64,000 nucleotides of DNA from Lumbricus terrestris (GCA_949752735.1 OX457047.1:10495872-10559871), one strand, 5' to 3'. Counted from the first letter of the stretch, positions 44,513 to 56,625 are shown. Numbers and translations: made by a program. The notes: generated from the letters alone by a model not told the origin.

Positions 44513-45850
44513 TTATTCTTGTTGCTGTTGCTGCCGCTGTTGTTTTTTCTTGCTGTTGCATTAATTGTTAATTAGTTTCGATAGTTATCATATTAGATCG
44601 TTATAGTTGCTATCAGGAAGAAGAAACTCATGAATGGGAAAACTGGAAATAAGAAACTGACTGATTCTGACTTCTGGCATTGGCATATCTGTGATTATTC
44701 GAAGAGGATTTCGCCAACCCTGATGCTACTCATTACCAGCAATAATGCATATGACCCATCTTAACCATAGTATTCCCGAAGGTATTCTTAATTGAGTAGA
44801 AGATTTCAGATCTCTGTAAGAAAATCTCCTTCACTCGTTGTTGTACTCTTTTAAAAGACTGCGGGGAGCGTGGCTTTACTATATATAGATAGGCCTACTA
44901 GATTTGGATTTTCGGCACTTCATAATTATAGGCCTAATAATTGAAAGCTTTTTCCTTCATTTGCTTTAGTGACAAGTTCGCAGTATTATTCTGACATAAA
45001 GCAAGTTTGGCAATACGGCAATAATGGCCTACACTTAAGCTGCTAAAACTGAAAATTTCAACTTAATACATAGAAATGTGACTTTTATCTATTCAAAGAA
45101 GACTTACCGCTACCGGAGGGTAGCTAATTTCAACAGACAATAATCAAGCTCTACTAGGCGTCTGCTTTAGAATAGAGTCTTCCATGGGAGAGTTTATACC
45201 GGACTAAATTGATAGGAGGCGGAGGAGGAAGAAGAAAGAAGGCCATACAGAAAAGACAGTAGTTTATTAGAAAGGCTTATACACTGTAGTCGAAAAAGTT
45301 TTATAACTATGAGAATGTTATCATGACTTTGCACGACTGCTTCTATTAGGCCACTCTAATATATTTCAAACTCAATCAATCAAAATAATAATAGATTATT
45401 AATTTCTTAATCTGTAATCTACTGCAAAAGTCTGCACGTTTGCCAATAAATAGTATTCTTACTTGCCAACTTAATTTCAGTTGAAGATCGGCTACACAAT
45501 AAGGTAATACACGCTCGATAAGGAGCGAGGTACTTGTATACTGCATAGTGTATAGGCGTTAGGACTCACCTGAGAAAAGACCAGAATTATGACGAGACTC
45601 ACCTGTTATTAGAAAAATGTCTCTGGAGATTGTTCCGCACTCGCAGACCTTTGGACGCTATCACAGAGTTAGTTTAGATCACCGTACGATGCAAAGATAA
45701 CTTTTTATAGCGCCATTGTACGACTGAGTCGAATGGATGATCCATGAAAATCATCGATGGATTCATCAAATGGAAAGATGCGTCGGAATTCATCAAGAAC
45801 CTATTTCAATCTGATCAAATGGATCCTATAACGACACGCTTTATAGCACA
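44513..45850. other. Intergenic, nothing recognised
   Basis: No gene, RNA or ordered repeat supported. Confidence 0.5.
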
Positions 45851-46340
45851 ACGCATCAATTTCTTAGACTCGCTAATCCTTGACTTGTTAATCTTCGGCT
45901 AATCTTTAACGCGTTAATCATTGGTTTGGTAATCTTTTACCATTTTAATCTTCTACTCGCTAATCTTCGCTTCGTCTGACCTTCGATTCGGTAAATCTTT
46001 CGCGGCGTTAACCTTCGGCTCGATAATCTTCCACTTGTGAATCTTGATTTGATCAAATTCGGTTCGTTAATCTTCGGCTCCTTAATCATCGGTTCCTTAA
46101 TAATCGGCTTCTTAAACTTCGATTCGTTAATCTTCGACGCGCTAATCTTCGGCTAATCATCGAATTGTTAATTTTTAGTTCGTCAGTCTTTGGTCTTCAA
46201 ATCTTTGTCTCGCTAATCTTAGGTTCGTCTAATCTTTGGTTCGGTAAATCACTGGTTTGTTAAACTTCGGTTCGTTAATCATCGGCTCCATTTAATGTTC
46301 TATTCCTTAATCTTGGACTGGCAAATCATCGGCCAATTAG
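45851..46340. repeat. Degenerate 14-15-bp minisatellite
   Basis: Many diverged units around ttaatcttcggctcg. Period similar to the arms of the foldback-like elements, but no inverted partner was found nearby. Confidence 0.75.
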
Positions 46341-46740
46341 TCCTTATATAATAAATCTTCGACTGCGATCGTCCATCTAATTGCTTTATATGGCGCCACC
46401 GTCAATTAAACGAATCGTCCAAGTCGAAGACATGATGTTGCGCTATTGTAGTCAGGACAGTCACAGCTGTGTCCAGCTCAACTGACCAATGTGACCATCG
46501 TTCAGCTGACCATCGCTAACACTGACGATCGAGAGACGGACGGTGAAACTCCTGACGTCGGACGCTGGATGCAGCATGACGAGATTGATGAAGAGACAGA
46601 AGGAGGAGGATGAGGAGGATGGTGAGGAATGGATGGATGGATGGATGGAGCATCATTGCATCACTTGAATGCATCGCTTCTCTTGTTGTTGCATCGATGC
46701 TACTACTGGCCGCGGCTAACGGTTACAACCTCATTGTTAC
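46341..46740. other. Intergenic
   Basis: Contains a (GGAT)n patch at 46628-46648. No gene. Confidence 0.4.
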
Positions 46741-47023
46741 ATGTGACCCTCTGTCTTTCTGTCTGTCTGTCTATATGCTTGTCTGTACTTTTGTCTTTCT
46801 GTCTTTCTCTTTCTGTCTGCCTGCCTGTCCTTCCATATCATTCTGTTCCTCTTTGCATGTCTTTCTGTTTTGTCTTTAGGTCTGTCTTTCTGTTTTGTCT
46901 TTCTGTTTTGTCTTTAGGTCTGTATTTCTGTTTTGTCTTTCTGTTTTGTCTTTAGGTCTGTCTTTCTGTTTTGTCTTTCTGTCCGTGCTTCGGTTCGATA
47001 ACCTATTGCCTCAATAGTTTGCA

Positions 47024-47058
<35 letters not shown>

Positions 47059-47060
47059 TT
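46741..47060. repeat. TCTGT-rich repeats including a 15-bp unit
   Basis: ttctgttttgtcttt / taggtctgt units at 46862-46982, then (TCTG)n at 47024-47056. Confidence 0.85.
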
Positions 47061-47134
47061 TGTAACCTTTCGTTTTCTGTCAGTTGTCTCTTCTGTATCT
47101 TTATGTCTATCCTCTTCTTTCTCTCATGCGCGCG

Positions 47135-47140
47135 CCGTTA

Positions 47141-47210
<70 letters not shown>

Positions 47211-47420
47211 CACACACACACCTACACAAATACACACCTATATGTATACACAAATCTACACACACCTACACATACCTACACGCAAAACTACACACGCATA
47301 CACAAACCTACACACACCTACACACGCATACAAACACAAAAACACATACACACATGGGTGCACAGTATTTTTTTAGCATATATATATATATATAGTATAT
47401 ATATATATATATATATTACG
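47135..47420. repeat. (CA)n, CACACCTA-type and (TA)n tracts
   Basis: Pure (CA)n at 47138-47202, degenerate CACAC-CTA repeats to 47350, (TA)n at 47382-47414. Confidence 0.9.
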
Positions 47421-47974
47421 TGTGTGAAATGCAATATATATACACACTAAATATTCATTATAAAAGTAGATATGTTGTGAGTGCGTATTACAAAGACTGC
47501 GTGGGATTATCAAGGTGTGTGTAACAGAGCCATTTCCTGCGGTTATTTACCGTTGAATGCGCAGCAAGGATGATATAGCAGCATAGAACCAAACCAGGTA
47601 TACTGACGTCACTGTCGTAAATGGCCGCATTTATCTCGGTATATTTATAACTTACATGCACGTAGCCCAGAGTATAATTATTTACAACGACGTCAAACAT
47701 AGGAGTCCAGGGGTTAGGTAACCCGCTATTATCCCAGGTAGAAATATTTATACCTGTATAATATTCTATGTATACGTTATTGTAGGCCTATAGGCGCGGA
47801 CTCTGTGCACATGGCAGGCGGGACCGGTGCGCCCCCGATAGTTGCCACAGGGCTATGACTGTATCCTTTAAATCCGGTGAATTTTTAAAATATTAAGAGC
47901 TTCTTCAGAAACAGAGCCAAAGAATTCAAACACCATAAACAAATTCCGTGATGAAAACTAAAATCTATTTATAT
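47421..47974. other. Intergenic, nothing recognised
   Basis: No supported gene. Confidence 0.4.
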
Positions 47975-48422
47975 TGTTGGGTTCACTTGCTCTAGTCTAG
48001 AAGATGATGAGTAATACTCAGGTCCGTAATGTAAAATAACATCGATTTATTCAATAACAGAGCAGTCTGACAAGAAGTAGGTTAACGTTACCCAAAGCTG
48101 ACATGAAGTACGACCGATACAGCTGATTCGACAGAGCTGACGTGAAGACACACCAGGCTAACGGAGCCCAAAGGAAGACGGATGTAGGCCAGTTCACCAA
48201 CGGGGTGGGACGGCAATCGAAGAAGACAAACGTCGTAGAACACGAACCACACGCCACGCTCAACAGGAGTCGAACACACACCACAGAGTAGACCCACGAC
48301 AAGAAGCAAGCCCCCACAGTAGTAGCCCTTTAAATAGGCCCTGCCCTTCCCTCAACTCCCACATAGTCAAGGAGAGTCCAAGTAAGGAAGCCCAGAGGGG
48401 TAATAGGTAGCTAACACTCACA
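47975..48422 (-). repeat. 3' LTR of gypsy element 2
   Basis: 448 bp; sense strand includes a TATTTAAAG TATA-like box near 48325-48335. Confidence 0.92.
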
Positions 48423-48434
48423 TACCCCCCCACC
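48423..48434 (-). promoter_or_regulatory. Polypurine tract of gypsy element 2
   Basis: Sense strand ggtgggggggta immediately precedes the 3' LTR. Confidence 0.75.
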
Positions 48435-49114
48435 AGAACATGAGGAGTCCAACGGGGACGACGAACTATACGAACAATGCTACGCCTAAATGCAAAATCA
48501 CTCAGTACAAGCCATTACACGTACTAAGCAATTCAGCAAGACTTAACTAAATAATGCATCGCACTCATAAATAACGTAAGAGTCCGATATAATCATGATC
48601 TGAATACACAAACTTCATATAACCCAAATCATCAGTTCACACGTAATCACGATATATATACATACCAATAGTTCAAATGTCCAAAAAACTATATCTGAAA
48701 CACAAGAAAAAATTTGGACACCAACTGGTGTATCAAAAATGAACCAAAATGTATAATGGTCATCGGCACAAGCCACCCTACACTACAGACACACTGAAGA
48801 GTTCATTGCCGAAGAATTCCGTGCTTTCCTTTTATGACAGAACGTTCCATTGAAACTGTTTCTGGACAGTGTTTGACTTTTCATGACAGAACGTTCCATT
48901 GAAACTGTTTCTGGACAGTGTTTGACTTTTCATGACAGAATGTTCCATTGAAACTGTTTCTGGACAGTGTTTGACTTTTCATGACAGAATGTTCCATTGA
49001 CATACGACGAGGATAGACGTACCAGAGAGCATCTCTAGCACGCCCGACGACTCCGCTGTGAGGAGACAAGTGGAGACACTGATTGACGTGTGCCCTCACC
49101 CGCTCCCACTCACA
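48435..49114 (-). other. 3' untranslated part of gypsy element 2
   Basis: Between the pol stop and the polypurine tract; no ORF such as env. Holds a 49-bp tandem repeat (48838-48998). Confidence 0.75.
48838..48998. repeat. 49-bp tandem repeat in element 2
   Basis: Three complete units and a partial of ttccattgaaactgtttctg...catgacagaa; spacing is exactly 49 bp (48845, 48894, 48943, 48992). Confidence 0.93.
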
Positions 49115-52100
49115 TTACGCAGATGGACGACTCAGAATGTCCGGCAGAACATTCCATTCGCCTGGACGATGTCTAATGTCCAAGTTGTACTGTTCAAGCT
49201 CCAAACTCCATCGCAAGAGCTTCATATTTTTGTTCGCCATCTGATGGATGAACTGCAAAGGTTTATGATCGGTGAACACCAGGACGACTGCGGATCCAAA
49301 GTAGACACTAAAGGCCCGCAAGGCGACCATCAGTGCCAGCGCTTCCTTCTCTATGGTCGAATAGCGAATCTCCTGCGGCAGCAGCTTCCGACTCAAATAG
49401 CAGATCGGGTGTTCCAATCCATCCTTCATCTGAAACAAGCACGCTCCCAGACAGAATTGAGAAGCATCAACACCCACACAAAACTGTTTAGTAAAGTCAG
49501 GAGGTATTAAGATAGGTCTAGAAGCCAGACGAGATTTTAGATCAATAAAAGCAACCTCCGCTTCCTCATTCCATCTAAAAGGAATCCCTTTCTTTGTCAA
49601 AGCCGTGAGCGGCAAAGTAATATCAGAGAAATGAGGCAAGTACCTCTGATAGTATCCCGCTAATCCTAAGAAAGATTGCACCTGTTTTTTAGTAGCAGGC
49701 CTAGGAAATTTCAACACCGCTTCCACCTTCTTCAACCTTGGCTGAACTCCGTCAATCCCAATGTGATGACCCAAGAAATCCACAGACGCATTAGCAAAGA
49801 CACATTTAGCCAGATTCAGAGTTAAACAAGCATCAGCTATTCGAGATAACACTTTTCGCAAATGAACCAAATGATCCGACCATGCTAAGCTGAAAATGAT
49901 GATGTCGTCTAAATAAGCATCACAAAACTCATTCAATCCATTCAGCACTTTCGTAATTAACCTTGAGAACGAAGCCGGAGCATTCTTCAGGCCAAAACTC
50001 ATGTATTTCCATTGGTAATGCCCTTTCGGGGTGACAAACGCAGTTAACGGAACTGACTCCGGATGCATCGGGATCTGCCAGTAACCTTTAGTCATATCCA
50101 GCTTTGTTATAAACCGTGACTGACCCACTCGATCAATTAACACCTCCACCCGTGGCATAGGAAATGGATCCGGAACAGATAATCCATTCAGTTTCCTGAA
50201 ATCTGTACAAAGACGATCTGTACCGTTTGGCTTAGGCACCAAGACAATCGGAGCTGCCCACGGACTCTCGGACTCCTCTATTATCCCCGCTTCCAACAAC
50301 TGACTCACCTCTTTATCCACCCTCGCCATTTTCTCAGGATTTAACCTGTAAGGGTATTGTCGAACAGGGCGAGCACCTTCAACCAAATCAATTCTATGAG
50401 ACACCATAGATGTTTTACCCGGTACGTCACTAAACACATGTGCAAAGTCATGCAAAACATCCCGCAATTCCGCACGACATTCAGCAGACACTTCACATTG
50501 TAAGACCTTATCCTCTAAAGTCACATCATTCATCCTCACATCCGGATTTACCACCAACACAGAAGCCACCACCTCCTCATTCGGTCGCTCATACACCACA
50601 TCCATACGATCCACATAGCGCTTCATCAGATTCACATGTACCACCCGTTCCGTTTTTCTTCGATCCGGGGTACTCACTAAATAATCGACCGGACCAAGTC
50701 GACGTACAACCACATACGGTCCACAATATTTGGTCTGTAAAGGTTTACCCACCAACGGAATCAAGAGTAAAACCTTTTCACCTTCCTCAAAAGACACAGC
50801 ACGTGACTGCTTATCATACAGTTGCTTCGATTTACTTTTCGCATCAACCGCATTTTCACCAGCAAGTTTCAATCCAACACGCATACGTTCACGTAATTGT
50901 AAAACATAGTCAATCACGTTCTTGCCAGACACTTCATGTACAACATCTTTCGCCAACCATTCTTCCTTCATCAATTGCAACATGCCACGCACATCTCTGC
51001 CATACATCAAATCAAAAGCAGAAAAGCCAGTACCCTGTACCGGAACCTCTCTATATGCAAACAAGATCCACGGCAACATTGCATCCCAAGAACCCGGATA
51101 TGTTTCAGCCAACGCCTTCAACATATCTTTCATAGTACGATGAAAGCGTTCGCACGAGCCATTCGTTTGTGGTCTATAAGGACTAGTTTTCAACTGCACA
51201 ATACCACATTCATGCACAAACACTTGCATCAAATCAGACATGAATTCTGAGCCACAATCAGATAACAATTCTTTCGGAAATCCGAAAAGCGAAAAAACTT
51301 CACACAAACATTTAGCCACATCCTGCGCCGTATGATTCTTCAACGGAAACGCAAATGGAAAATGAGAAGCCAAATCAATGACCGTGAGAATAAACCTATT
51401 CCCCGTTCCCTCACATACACTCAATGGGCCTACGATATCCATTGCCAAGCGTTGAAACACTTCCTCCATTACAGGCATACTGACCATGGGCGCCCTATAA
51501 TTTCTGTTTCCTTTGCCTAAGCGTTGACACACATCACATGAACGACAATACTCACGAACGGCTCGATTCACATGAGGCCACCAGAAATGCTTCGTCAACC
51601 GATCCAGTGTCTTTCTAGTACCCAAATGCCCAGCCGCTGGTATATCATGGGCCACATGCAACAACTTCTGTCTTAAGTCACGAGGCACAACTATTTGTAC
51701 CACACCCATTCCTAATGGTGTACACTTCTCCTCCCATCGACGCACCAAGACCTCGTCCACCAACGCATACGGTTGTACACGCCCACCGACAGACACCGTC
51801 TCGTCGACTTGTGCATACAATGGTCTCAATTCAGGACACCGGCGCTGGCGCAATATTAATTCCTGTCGGCTAACATATAGCTCCGATCTTTCTGTCACAA
51901 CAGATTCTGTCGCTGCAAATAAACTCGATAAGTCGCCTTCATCGAAATTCATTCGTTCAACTTGTCTGTCAATTATTTCACCTGGCGTTCGCTCTTGGTC
52001 GGCCGACTCCGTACTTTGACCCACTATCTCCGACCGCTCGGGCGCCGCTTCACTGCACACCGCCGTCTCCCTCTCACTCTGTCTCAGTGCATGTGCTCTA

Positions 52101-53896
52101 GCCTGTGCACGAGTCGTCACCGCCACCTCCAACACCTGTCCTGCCAGCGCTGTATCATTACCCACAATGCAATGCACCCCAGCCATTGGAAGTGAATTCA
52201 TTAGACAGCATAACACCTCACCTTGAACAAATGCACAATCAACATTCACTTTCACCAGAGGACATTCCACAATAGAACCAGATATACCTCTGAGTAACCT
52301 CGTTTCATTCATGTGTACAAACTCATGCTCATTCAACCATTCATTAGACACCAAAGACTGCAGCGCTCCACTATCCCTCAAGAATACCGCCTCCTTTCGT
52401 GCACCCTCATCATCAATTACACATCCAATCACACAAAATGGTGCATACAGTTTATCAACAGATTCAATTGGCTTCGGAAAACTCTGTGGTTTAACAGGCG
52501 CCGAAACAGTCTGAACCAAACCCACAGGTTTCGCACCCCTCCAATTTTCCATTTGAGTCCCCTCCTTTCGTTTTAATTTCCAACAACTGGCGTTCGTATG
52601 ACCTGGCGCTCTACAAAATGCGCACGTGACCGGTTCCCCAAAACCAGTGACGTCATCATTTTCCCGCACAGGCTTATTAAACCCATACGTTCCTCTTTGA
52701 GGCGAACGTCGACCCCAATTTGTATCACGACGCGTACCATCCTTGTACCCCACGCCTTGACGCTCCCATACATCTTTCTTCTCACTTTCATCAGATGAGA
52801 ATCCTCGTGTACGGTCGAAAAAATCCCTGCGGAACCCCCCAGAATAATGGTTCGGCCCCTGCTTGTATAACACTGCATATTCATCCGCTAAACGTGCAGC
52901 ACTTGCCACAGTATCAGGACTCTTATCTATCAGCCACCTGTGTAGTTCAATAGGTAACGCTTGTACAAACTGCTCCATGAGAATTACCTCTTTAAATTTT
53001 GCTAACTCCTCCCACGAGTTTGTACCCTCAATCCATCTCTGAAAAGGACTCTGCAGTCGAAATGCATAATTCGCATACGTTTCCCTCGGTTCTTTTCGCA
53101 ACCCCCGAAATTTCTTTCGATAAAATTCCGGAATACGTTCGTACGCCGTCAATAGCGCACTCTTCACAATATCATATTGGACGCACTCCTCCAACGATAA
53201 AGCCGCAAAAACTTTCGCCGCCTTCCCCGACAACTGTGGCTGTAGGAGGGACGACCATTTTCCCATCGGAATTTGATGCAACGTCATTGCTTGCTCAAAC
53301 GCCGCAAAATAATGTTCGATATCGGCCGAATCAAATTTTGGCACAAATTTCAGAGCTGCCCCAAAACGCAAATCCTCATTTCCATGCGCTGGTCGTTCGA
53401 CAGCACCACCTCCTTCTATCCTCCGTCCGTCCATTTCTAATCTCTGCTTCTCAAATTCCATATTCATTCGTTTCTCCTCCATGTCAAATCTCCTTTTCGT
53501 CTCTTCTGCTTCAATCCTCAATTTATTCTCCTCTGCTGCAATCCTCAATTTATTCTCCTCTGCTTCAATCTGCATTTTCTTCTCCTCTCTCTCTGCTTCA
53601 ATTTGCATTTTCTTCTCCTCGAATCTCATTCGCTCCTTCTCTCTCTCCCACTCTCTGTCCTCTTTTAAGTGCAAGCGCTCTAACTCGGCCTCCTCTTTCT
53701 TCGCCTGTGCCTTAAGTTTCCATGCTGCACTACCCAATTTCGGTGACAATGGTTTCATAGCCATTCTCCTCACCTGTGACCTAGACACGTCCTCCACTTC
53801 CTCACCATATGTCTCACTCACCAGTCGAAGTGTGTCACTTGGTATGTCTCTGACATCCCCAAATTCAGGAATTAACTCCTCCTCTAACGACGCCAT
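49115..53896 (-). CDS. gag-pol: Gag-pol polyprotein of gypsy element 2
   Basis: 1593 residues from an ATG in good context (AAAATGG). Order: charged coiled coil (about 65-160); capsid-like domain (about 178-345); zinc knuckle C425/C428/H433/C438; protease DSG at 508-510; VTTRAQ at 593-598; integrase zinc finger (H750, H757, C787, C790) and core D820, D880, E916; RT with the YLDD box at 1328-1331; RNase H with D1477, E1518 and D1543. The protein ends after RNase H. All catalytic residues are present and the frame is unbroken, so the element could be autonomous. Integrase before RT is copia-like, while the RT (FGLKNAPASF, YLDD) and capsid are Ty3/gypsy-like, which together define the Gmr1 group. 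It resembles element 1 in plan but is clearly diverged. Expression as one polyprotein implies no Gag:Pol ratio control by frameshift. Confidence 0.94.
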   Translation of the reverse strand: MASLEEELIPEFGDVRDIPSDTLRLVSETYGEEVEDVSRSQVRRMAMKPLSPKLGSAAWKLKAQAKKEEAELERLHLKEDREWEREKERMRFEEKKMQIEAEREEKKMQIEAEENKLRIAAEENKLRIEAEETKRRFDMEEKRMNMEFEKQRLEMDGRRIEGGGAVERPAHGNEDLRFGAALKFVPKFDSADIEHYFAAFEQAMTLHQIPMGKWSSLLQPQLSGKAAKVFAALSLEECVQYDIVKSALLTAYERIPEFYRKKFRGLRKEPRETYANYAFRLQSPFQRWIEGTNSWEELAKFKEVILMEQFVQALPIELHRWLIDKSPDTVASAARLADEYAVLYKQGPNHYSGGFRRDFFDRTRGFSSDESEKKDVWERQGVGYKDGTRRDTNWGRRSPQRGTYGFNKPVRENDDVTGFGEPVTCAFCRAPGHTNASCWKLKRKEGTQMENWRGAKPVGLVQTVSAPVKPQSFPKPIESVDKLYAPFCVIGCVIDDEGARKEAVFLRDSGALQSLVSNEWLNEHEFVHMNETRLLRGISGSIVECPLVKVNVDCAFVQGEVLCCLMNSLPMAGVHCIVGNDTALAGQVLEVAVTTRAQARAHALRQSERETAVCSEAAPERSEIVGQSTESADQERTPGEIIDRQVERMNFDEGDLSSLFAATESVVTERSELYVSRQELILRQRRCPELRPLYAQVDETVSVGGRVQPYALVDEVLVRRWEEKCTPLGMGVVQIVVPRDLRQKLLHVAHDIPAAGHLGTRKTLDRLTKHFWWPHVNRAVREYCRSCDVCQRLGKGNRNYRAPMVSMPVMEEVFQRLAMDIVGPLSVCEGTGNRFILTVIDLASHFPFAFPLKNHTAQDVAKCLCEVFSLFGFPKELLSDCGSEFMSDLMQVFVHECGIVQLKTSPYRPQTNGSCERFHRTMKDMLKALAETYPGSWDAMLPWILFAYREVPVQGTGFSAFDLMYGRDVRGMLQLMKEEWLAKDVVHEVSGKNVIDYVLQLRERMRVGLKLAGENAVDAKSKSKQLYDKQSRAVSFEEGEKVLLLIPLVGKPLQTKYCGPYVVVRRLGPVDYLVSTPDRRKTERVVHVNLMKRYVDRMDVVYERPNEEVVASVLVVNPDVRMNDVTLEDKVLQCEVSAECRAELRDVLHDFAHVFSDVPGKTSMVSHRIDLVEGARPVRQYPYRLNPEKMARVDKEVSQLLEAGIIEESESPWAAPIVLVPKPNGTDRLCTDFRKLNGLSVPDPFPMPRVEVLIDRVGQSRFITKLDMTKGYWQIPMHPESVPLTAFVTPKGHYQWKYMSFGLKNAPASFSRLITKVLNGLNEFCDAYLDDIIIFSLAWSDHLVHLRKVLSRIADACLTLNLAKCVFANASVDFLGHHIGIDGVQPRLKKVEAVLKFPRPATKKQVQSFLGLAGYYQRYLPHFSDITLPLTALTKKGIPFRWNEEAEVAFIDLKSRLASRPILIPPDFTKQFCVGVDASQFCLGACLFQMKDGLEHPICYLSRKLLPQEIRYSTIEKEALALMVALRAFSVYFGSAVVLVFTDHKPLQFIHQMANKNMKLLRWSLELEQYNLDIRHRPGEWNVLPDILSRPSA

Positions 53897-54225
53897 TTTA
53901 CCTCTACGCCCTGTCGACTATTCGACGTGCAGACCAACGCACAGCGCAAAAAATTCACCCACGACAGCTCACTTCAAAACTGTCTCGACCAAATTTTCAA
54001 AACTCGCAAAACTCAATATCGCAAAACGTCGAAATTTCCCGCACTAATTTTCCCGACCTAATTCTCCAAAAACAATAACCATTGACCTGTCTTCACGGCC
54101 AACCACCATATAACACTTTTCCAACGGAATTACCACCGTACTATTTGCTAAATTTCACGGAAACAACGCCCCTTTTTTGACGCAAATTTCAAATTATCGT
54201 GAAAAAAATCCCGAGAGACCCCATC
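53897..54225 (-). promoter_or_regulatory. Leader and primer-binding site of gypsy element 2
   Basis: Sense strand tggggtctctcgggat begins 2 nt after the 5' LTR (plus 54209-54223) and is the probable primer-binding site. I could not match it to a specific tRNA with confidence. The rest is a 310-nt leader rich in A and T. Confidence 0.65.
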
Positions 54226-54673
54226 TGTTGGGTTCACTTGCTCTAGTCTAGAAGATGATGAGTAATACTCAGGTCCGTAATGTAAAATAACATCGATTTA
54301 TTCAATAACAGAGCAGTCTGACAAGAAGTAGGTTAACGTTACCCAAAGCTGACATGAAGTACGACCGATACAGCTGATTCGACAGAGCTGACGTGAAGAC
54401 ACACCAGGCTAACGGAGCCCAAAGGAAGACGGATGTAGGCCAGTTCACCAACGGGGTGGGACGGCAATCGAAGAAGACAAACGTCGTAGAACACGAACCA
54501 CACGCCACGCTCAACAGGAGTCGAACACACACCACAGAGTAGACCCACGACAAGAAGCAAGCCCCCACAGTAGTAGCCCTTTAAATAGGCCCTGCCCTTC
54601 CCTCAACTCCCACATAGTCAAGGAGAGTCCAAGTAAGGAAGCCCAGAGGGGTAATAGGTAGCTAACACTCACA
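54226..54673 (-). repeat. 5' LTR of gypsy element 2
   Basis: 448 bp, reads identical to 47975-48422. Confidence 0.92.
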
Positions 54674-54729
54674 ATATTATCAATATATTCAAGTTTTCAA
54701 CTCTTTTATAATTATGGAAAAATTTACGT

Positions 54730-54907
54730 GTAGATAGAGGGGAAGGGAAAGTGGGAGGGAGGGGAGAGGAAGGAGGGATTGCGAGGGAGGGAATGGCGAT
54801 AGGGAGGGACAGAGGAAGGGAGGGAGCGAGGCAGGGAAGGGATGTATATGGAGGGAGAGTTTCACGGTCTTTTCAGCCACAGCAACGCGTGGCCGGGTAC
54901 AGCTAGT
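54730..54907. repeat. GGGA-rich repeat ending in CCGGGTACAGCTAGTA
   Basis: Purine-rich (GGGA)n followed by cacggtcttttcagccacag and gtggccgggtacagctagta. The end is shared with 60400-60541 and, inverted, 57640-57665. Confidence 0.65.
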
Positions 54908-56510
54908 AGATTATAATATTGTAACGTCATGCAATATTTGCAACTTAGATGTCGCCATTTCTATTGGTTCTAGTGGAATTAATGCCTCGGAGAGCAGATG
55001 GTCGTTATTATTAGTGTTATCATCGTTATTATTATAATTTTTCCCCGAGGTAAATATGATCACTCAGGTTATTAGAAACTATCCGAAGATTAAACACCAA
55101 TTTGGAACTACTGAAAAAATAAAAAATAATTTTTTTCTTTCAAAATGATAATAATGATAATAATAAAAACAATAATAATATCATTGTTGAATGTAGCCTA
55201 TATACAATGTACATGTATAGTATGACAGTAAGAAATTCTTAACAAGCGCAGGGGTGAACCGAAATGTGAATCTGCAGGGGCGCGGATAGTCAGACACCCG
55301 AGGCGATGCAGTTAGATATTCATGTGCTTGAAATGCACGGAGAAACAGTGCGTATCTATCTAAGAATAGGTATAGTGTATCTATCCGCTTTTTGAATGAA
55401 AGAATTGAGCTACGAAGTGAGAACGGGAGTCGACATCATTTCCAGGAAGCAGAGGTTTTGAATGCACCCGAGCCAGTAACTGCTCTGAATCGGGTCTCAG
55501 CAAACAGACTCGTACTTGAAGATGGTAGGCAGCGAGAAGGAATGTAAGGAGTCAGTAGTAACTGAAGGCAGAGAGTGTGCTGGTGCTGAAATAATTGAGC
55601 CAAACAGACCAATTGGAATTTTTATCATAAACTCAACAGAAAGCATATATGCGGCTGATGGAAATGGAATGAAGTTCATGGTACAATCCGAGCTCAGGAG
55701 CTTTGGATGAGTTGCAGGCAGGGCTTAACGTGTGGCAGGACGGTCATGGACGGCGTCCAAGCACTTATTTTAAAATCTCTATGCCGTCCTACCACTTATT
55801 TGGTCATCACACCTGAAAAAGTGAGGAGACCATGAGCAGGCTATGATTTACGACATGTTCAATGTTCATAGTCAAGGCCGTCCTGATGCGACTTATTGTC
55901 CCGATATAATATTATGATAGAGATACAAGATTTACAATTGCTTGTCATGCGCGGTCGGAATAGTATCGTATACTTTGCAAAGTTACTCCAATGTTTTGGT
56001 AGTACTTGCATCTGATGCATGGGCAGAGGAGGAATGCTGACGAGGTCTATGCTAGAAAGTAAAGGAAGAGAACGTAGACGCACAATTGTCTCAGACTTGT
56101 AAAGTTTAATGGTCAAGCCATTGAGAACGAACGAACGAGACCTAGAATGTCTCGATGCATTCCTCGAGTTTTAGTTTTACCATGAAGACTGATCAGTGTG
56201 CATCAGAGCAATAATTTATGGATTATGCTGTTGCAATTGAACTCAAGGAGAAGCTGAGGAGTCGGACGATTGGTCCTAGTCCATAAAAGTAATAAAATGG
56301 CGACGTCAACACCAGGGCGTCTTTAAAGAAATTTTTACTGCTGCACAAACCCTTCCATTCCTGGCCATACTCCGTGGTAAATTAATTATTCCAATCATCG
56401 ATGACAATGAGCGTTTTCAACAATTTTAATTGCACAAGAGTGTGTTACTGCTGCACAAACTCATTTAGAGCTGCTCTTGGTGTGTAGAAATTGACGCTTA
56501 ATTTAAAAAC
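54908..56510. other. Intergenic, nothing recognised
   Basis: A 64-codon plus frame at 55516-55710 and an 85-codon minus frame at 55859-56116 show no recognisable domain. AT-rich trinucleotide patches occur at 55010-55170. No splice-supported gene could be built. Confidence 0.45.
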
Positions 56511-56529
56511 CTTGGTCAATAAGCGGAGA

Positions 56530-56625
56530 CTGCACAAGTGTACATTCATACAAGTGTACAAGCGTACAATTGTACATTCATACAAATGTACAAGTGTACA
56601 TCCATACAGGTGTATATTCATACTC
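56530..56625. repeat. TACAAGTGTACATTCA-type minisatellite
   Basis: Degenerate units of acaagtgtacattcat, about six copies; each contains the palindrome-like TGTACA. Confidence 0.8.

Larger units (their letters stand above)
47975..54673 (-). mobile_element. Complete Ty3/gypsy element 2, Gmr1-like
   Basis: Two 448-bp LTRs (47975-48422, 54226-54673) that read identically, with TGTGAG...CCAACA ends on the sense strand. Target duplication ATAT (47971-47974, 54674-54677). One intact gag-pol ORF of 1593 codons. Integrase precedes RT, as in element 1. This looks like a young and possibly active copy. Confidence 0.94.

Noticed and set aside
50440..53715. Several plus-strand frames of 60-238 codons
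   Set aside because: Antisense shadows of the intact gag-pol ORF of gypsy element 2.
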